NCBI GenBank assembly: GCA_004325065.1
Contig: PITI01000563.1
Span: 1 to 10,853, forward strand
DNA: 10,853 nt
Direction of reading: 5' to 3'
From: Hamiltosporidium magnivora
Taxonomy: Eukaryota > Microsporidia > Dubosqiidae
Below, piece after piece: positions 7,451 through 10,853 of this stretch. Each line of letters begins with the position of its first letter. Position 1 is the stretch's first letter. The notes below the pieces were generated by a model. It searched no databases. It saw nothing but the letters and a program-made list of their open reading frames with translations, and was not told the origin of the DNA. Made by a program: the position numbers and the translations under genes.

Positions 7451-7937
7451 CGGAGAAGAATATTATTTTGCCAAAGATTTAGTAAAAACGGATAAAAAAA
7501 ATATTTCAACAAATTCACCAAACGAAGAAAATACAAACTCATTTTATGACACACAACAATCAAACATTACATTTTCAGATTCCAAGGAGTTTACAGATGT
7601 TTTATTTATAAAAAAAGAGCTACAAGAATTAACTGGTATAAAGCCAGAAGACCAAATATTGATTAAATGTAAAGATTATTTTTTACTTTCCGTAAAAAAT
7701 GTAAAAAACGAAAATATATTTGATGAAAATGAACATAAAGGTGAAACGGTGGAATCTTTTAATAGTGAATTTCACCAAAAAATCAATATTTCTTTACAAA
7801 AAAATAATTTTGATGAAAATGAAATTCTCAATTTATTTTCTGATTCTTTTCTATCTGAAATGAAAGATCCGAATAATTTTTTACAATTATTTTCAGATGA
7901 ATGGACATATATTAATGAAGAATATAAAAAAAATTGA
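7422..7937 (+). CDS. Ubiquitin-like domain protein, 171 residues
   Basis: The protein begins with KILVKRINGEEYYF (residues 3-16), which matches the first beta hairpin of ubiquitin (IFVKTLTGKT). After a Ser/Asn-rich insert of about 40 residues comes the helix and loop, with VLFIKKELQELTGIKPEDQ at about 60-78 followed by ILIKCKDYFLL. This fits the ubiquitin pattern VK-x-x-[IL]-Q-x-x-x-G-I-x-P-x-x-Q-x-L-I. The rest (about 92-171) is Asn/Glu/Phe-rich and acidic. A short FLSEMKDPNNFLQLF resembles an STI1/ubiquilin helix, but weakly. There is no C-terminal Gly-Gly, so it is not a conjugated modifier but a protein carrying a built-in ubiquitin-like domain, such as a shuttle or scaffold; which one is not clear. 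ATG 7422-7424 overlaps the opposite-strand ATG of the SNAP50-like gene in a single CATG. The stop is TGA at 7935-7937, followed by a T run. Confidence 0.65.
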   Translation: MGKILVKRINGEEYYFAKDLVKTDKKNISTNSPNEENTNSFYDTQQSNITFSDSKEFTDVLFIKKELQELTGIKPEDQILIKCKDYFLLSVKNVKNENIFDENEHKGETVESFNSEFHQKINISLQKNNFDENEILNLFSDSFLSEMKDPNNFLQLFSDEWTYINEEYKKN

Positions 7938-9323
7938 TTTTTTTTTCTTTTCAATTATAGAATAAGAAATACAATTAGAAAATAATTAGAATTCAAAAAA
8001 CTCATCATTTACCAATTTAAATACCTTAGACCTATAATAAAACTTTTTTACTTAGAAAAAAAGTGCTTTGATTTAATAAAACAATAAAAGAAATATGAAT
8101 TACATATTTAACTGTAAAATTATAAGAAATGTCTGATTATTTGTAAATTCTCATTGGAAAGCAAAAAAACACATATTTTTTTTAGCTGATGATTTATATG
8201 AAATATCATATTTATTTATTGGTAAATTATCTTTCAAAAATAAGAAAATAAACTAAAATTTAAACACCTTTTGTATTTTAGAAACTATACATTCATAATT
8301 ATAAAGAATTCAAAATTTTCTATCTTTTTCAAAATTTTTATTAAATTTATCATTTTAATAAAAATTATTTAATCAAAAGATATACGCCACCATAAAAAGA
8401 ATTTTATTTTGAATCTCACTATAAAGTATAAATATAAACCGTAAAAAAAATACAAAATTTAATTGAATATATTTGGTAAAAATATTAATTTGGATCAATT
8501 TCAAAATTATAATACTTACATAATAGATTAGAATAAAAAAAAATAATTGAGATAATAGTATTTGCAATTAATATTATGTTTGATTGTAATTTTACCTTCA
8601 GTCAAACTTTAAATCGATTTAAATAATTAATTCTAAGTTTTTAATAACATAAGATATTATTCTCATTAAATATTAAAATATTCATCATAAAAATATTCAA
8701 GTAATGATAAAATTTTAAATTTTAGTGATGTAATTTAAAAGACAGTCGAAACCATTTCTTTTGTACGTAAAAAATATTTTATACAACTCAGTAAATATAA
8801 ATATTTGAAACGATCATATATTTACTGCGTAAGTAAATATGAGGAAAAAAATTTTTTTTTTTTAGTTTTAATACATTTGTTTGTATAAGTTAGAATTACC
8901 AAATATGAATAGAATTCAAACTGAAAAATACATAAATATTTATACAATAAAATAGTATAAATAAAGAAATGGTGGAATATAAAATACACTGGATTTGTAG
9001 GCCAATCCCCTATAATCCCAAGTTACAACTGATTAAAAGAAACCTATGGTAAATTTTCATTTGTTTATACTTGATACCAAAAGGTAAAAGAGGAAATGAA
9101 TAAGTAATTATAAATAAAGAAATAAAGAAAAAAAAAATTAAATTTTAAGATATTTCTATGCAAATTTGTATTAATTAAATTAAAATTTAAATTTAGTTAA
9201 TTTAACAAAAATAGCAATTTACATTTTTTTAGATTCAAATTTCAAACTAAATTTCTTCGAAGTGTAAAATATAATTTTGTAATAAATTTATTTCTATCAA
9301 AAAGTTTGTTTACTTACTGATAT
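7938..9323. other. AT-rich intergenic DNA, no gene seen
   Basis: The stretch is dominated by A/T runs, including A7 next to T12 at about 8845-8863. A minus-strand 64-codon open frame at 8373-8567 lacks ATG and is almost all hydrophobic, so it is taken as chance. A small less AT-rich patch at about 8966-9052 contains a 27-codon ATG ORF (from 8970) with the segment RPIPYNPKLQ, faintly like the PYNPxSQG motif of retroviral-type integrases. No other part of such an element is visible. Confidence 0.5.
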
Positions 9324-9587
9324 GAGAATATAAGAAGGAAATATAGAATTTAAGACAAATTTATTGCTTACAAAAATTATTTTATAAAATTATGTTTTTA
9401 CAGAGAATATAAGAATAAAATATAGAATTTAAGACAAATTTATTACTTCAAAACATTATTTTATAAAATTATGTTTTTACAGAGAATATAAGAATAAAAT
9501 ATAGAATTTAAGACAAATTTATTACTTCAAAACATTATTTTATAAAATTATGTTTTTACAGAGAATATAAGAATAAAATATAGAATT
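9324..9587. repeat. 79-bp tandem repeat, 3.3 copies
   Basis: Units start at 9324, 9403, 9482 and 9561 with gagaatataagaa, each exactly 79 bases after the last. The second and third units are identical, the first differs from them at about six positions, and the fourth stops after 27 bases at 9587. The period is not a multiple of three and the array is not coding. It lies 111-374 bases beyond the stop codon of the Yak1-like kinase, in its 3' flank or untranslated region. Identity of the inner units points to recent expansion. Confidence 0.95.
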
Positions 9588-9697
9588 GTCTGAAGAATAA
9601 ATTCTAATACTAACAGAATAATAAAACATTTTCATAGTGACATTAGAATACATAAAAAAACACAAATTTTATAAAACTTATTACATTTTTATTAAAA

Positions 9698-10853
9698 TTA
9701 GTGTTTCTTTGGTAATTCATAAACCGATCTTTTTCTTGTATCTTTATTCTTTTTAGTATTTAAAAGAGTGAAAACATCATTGATAGAATTTCTACGCATA
9801 TCGATATCAAAAGGAAGAGGACTTGGTTGTACACATCTATCACTTTCATCGGTTTCAAAGGAAGGATCATATTGAATATATTGATCTTTTCTTATTTCAA
9901 AGGCAGTTGGTCTTTCTAGTGGATTAAGAGTGAGACACTGTAACAAAAATCTTATAAAAAAATTTGTATTTATTTCGTCTCCTTCAGATTTTAAAAATAT
10001 TTCATTTTTTACGTCTGAAAAAGTTAGATGAGTTACATTTTTGATCAAAGTAAATTCTTTTTTAGTTGTTTTGAATAAAATCTGTTCGTTTTCTTTCCTT
10101 TCATTTACTTTATTACAAATTTCTGTTGAATTTGAAATATTCTTAAAATATTTATCTACGTGTTTACCGTGTTCCAACATAAAAACCGGTGGATATCCAA
10201 GCAATGCAACTATTTTTCCAATTTGATCTACATTGTCTTTACCAGAGAATAAAGGATGCCCTGTAAAAAGTTCATATGCCAAACACCCAAATGACCAAAT
10301 ATCGATGCTAGAATTGTATGGTATTCCTAATATAACCTCGGGTGCTCTGTAATATCTTGACTGAACATAGAAATAAGTTGTTTGCTGCTCACTGAAAGCT
10401 GATCCAAAATCAATAATTTTTACTCGTAGATCAAGCATATCCAATACCAATATATTTTCAGGTTTCAAGTCACAATGTGTAACTCCCATCGAATGTAAAA
10501 TAGATATTCCTTCTAAAATCTGTACAAGCATTTTTTTAGTATTTTGATGGTTAAATCCTTTAAAATTTGAATATTTTAACAACTGATAAAGGTTTATTCC
10601 AAGTATTTCTTCGACAATACAGAGATGGTTTTTATAAATAAATGCATCTTTCATTTCTACAAAAAATTCCATCACATTTCGTTCCAATAATTTTGAAAGC
10701 AATCGTACTTCAGAAATACCGTGTTTGTAATACGCTCTATCGTTTTTTATTATTTTTATTGCTACATCTTCATTCCGTACACTATCTCTACATTTTACTA
10801 CCTGGCCAAAAGTCCCGGTTCCTAAAAGAGATAAAACTACAAATCTCTTAGAT
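9698..10853 (-). CDS. YAK1: Yak1/DYRK-family protein kinase, N-terminus off the window
   Basis: The frame is open to the right edge, so 384 residues are visible and the start lies outside. In visible numbering the kinase domain shows the Gly loop GTGTFGQVV (11-19), VAIK Lys33, helix-C Glu48 (ISEVRLL), HCDLKPEN with catalytic Asp128, DFG Asp148, the activation-loop YFYVQSRYYRAPE with the DYRK-type autophosphorylated Tyr162, then DIWSFGCL and a LNPLERPTA end motif. HCD rather than HRD, Q-S-R-Y-Y-R-A-P-E, and GYPPVFMLEHGK after the F helix are typical of Yak1 and its DYRK relatives. These dual-specificity kinases phosphorylate Ser/Thr after self-activating on Tyr; in yeast Yak1 restrains growth under stress downstream of PKA and TOR. 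The segment between subdomains X and XI is expanded with charged sequence. A short basic, Ser-rich tail ends at TAA 9698-9700. A TTG at 10702 is an internal Leu, not a start. No break is seen and the gene appears functional. Confidence 0.92.
   Translation of the reverse strand, partial: SKRFVVLSLLGTGTFGQVVKCRDSVRNEDVAIKIIKNDRAYYKHGISEVRLLSKLLERNVMEFFVEMKDAFIYKNHLCIVEEILGINLYQLLKYSNFKGFNHQNTKKMLVQILEGISILHSMGVTHCDLKPENILVLDMLDLRVKIIDFGSAFSEQQTTYFYVQSRYYRAPEVILGIPYNSSIDIWSFGCLAYELFTGHPLFSGKDNVDQIGKIVALLGYPPVFMLEHGKHVDKYFKNISNSTEICNKVNERKENEQILFKTTKKEFTLIKNVTHLTFSDVKNEIFLKSEGDEINTNFFIRFLLQCLTLNPLERPTAFEIRKDQYIQYDPSFETDESDRCVQPSPLPFDIDMRRNSINDVFTLLNTKKNKDTRKRSVYELPKKH

Noticed and set aside
7772..7954. 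Minus-strand ORF of 60 codons
   Set aside because: Antisense shadow of the ubiquitin-like gene.
8373..8567. Minus-strand 64-codon hydrophobic ORF
   Set aside because: No ATG start, almost only AT-coded residues, no recognisable motif.
8970..9053. PYNPKLQ resembling the PYNPxSQG motif of integrases
   Set aside because: Only 27 codons, no downstream conserved Glu in context and no other element parts nearby.
10700..10702. TTG as the start of the kinase
   Set aside because: The Gly loop, VAIK Lys and helix-C Glu are encoded upstream in the same frame up to the window edge.
10041..10851. Plus-strand ORFs at 10041-10226 and 10642-10851
   Set aside because: Both are antisense to well-conserved kinase coding sequence.
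1..10853. CRISPR array, bacterial operons, ribosome binding sites
   Set aside because: Gene content is eukaryotic, and the only regular array has a 79-bp unit with no spacer structure.

Overview
This window looks like nuclear DNA of a very AT-rich (roughly three-quarters or more A+T), intron-poor unicellular eukaryote. A microsporidian or close relative is the best guess but is not proven. The pointers are a DYRK/Yak1 kinase, a SNAPc subunit 3 (SNAP50)-like zinc-finger protein and a ubiquitin-like protein. All three read as uninterrupted ORFs, and the SNAP50-like start(s) carry CCC directly before ATG. TAA and TGA end the intact genes, so the standard code applies.

Layout. Positions 345-2237 (minus) hold the remains of one gene for a secreted protein of about 630 residues. 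It has a good signal peptide but is broken by four in-frame stops and two frameshifts. From about 2437 to 3107 (plus) there are two long open stretches, at least one without ATG, that may be gene remnants. 3108-4267 is mostly featureless, with a less AT-rich islet near 3113-3315. 4268-4945 is a sharply G/C-richer block with no coding capacity but many adjacent hairpins, including a C(UUCG)G tetraloop, whose G-U pairs fit plus-strand transcription. It looks like an unidentified structured RNA gene. 4943-5245 holds a possible remnant of a Tc5/pogo-type transposase, and three copies of a 17-base motif follow between 5248 and 5631. 5632-6448 is low-complexity AT sequence.

6449-7423 (minus) encodes the SNAP50-like protein and 7422-7937 (plus) a 171-residue ubiquitin-like protein. 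Their putative start codons overlap inside one CATG. That CATG lies in the second copy of a diverged ~48-bp direct duplication (66 bp apart) which supplies the N-terminal coding of both genes. 7938-9323 shows no gene. A tandem repeat of 79 bp (3.3 copies) covers 9324-9587. The Yak1-type kinase (minus) runs from 9698 off the right edge; its N-terminal region lies beyond the window.

Nothing ties these genes into one pathway. SNAP50 acts in Pol II/III transcription of small RNA genes, Yak1/DYRK in growth and stress signalling. The items most worth following are the unidentified RNA block, the decayed secreted-protein gene and the duplication-generated head-to-head start.
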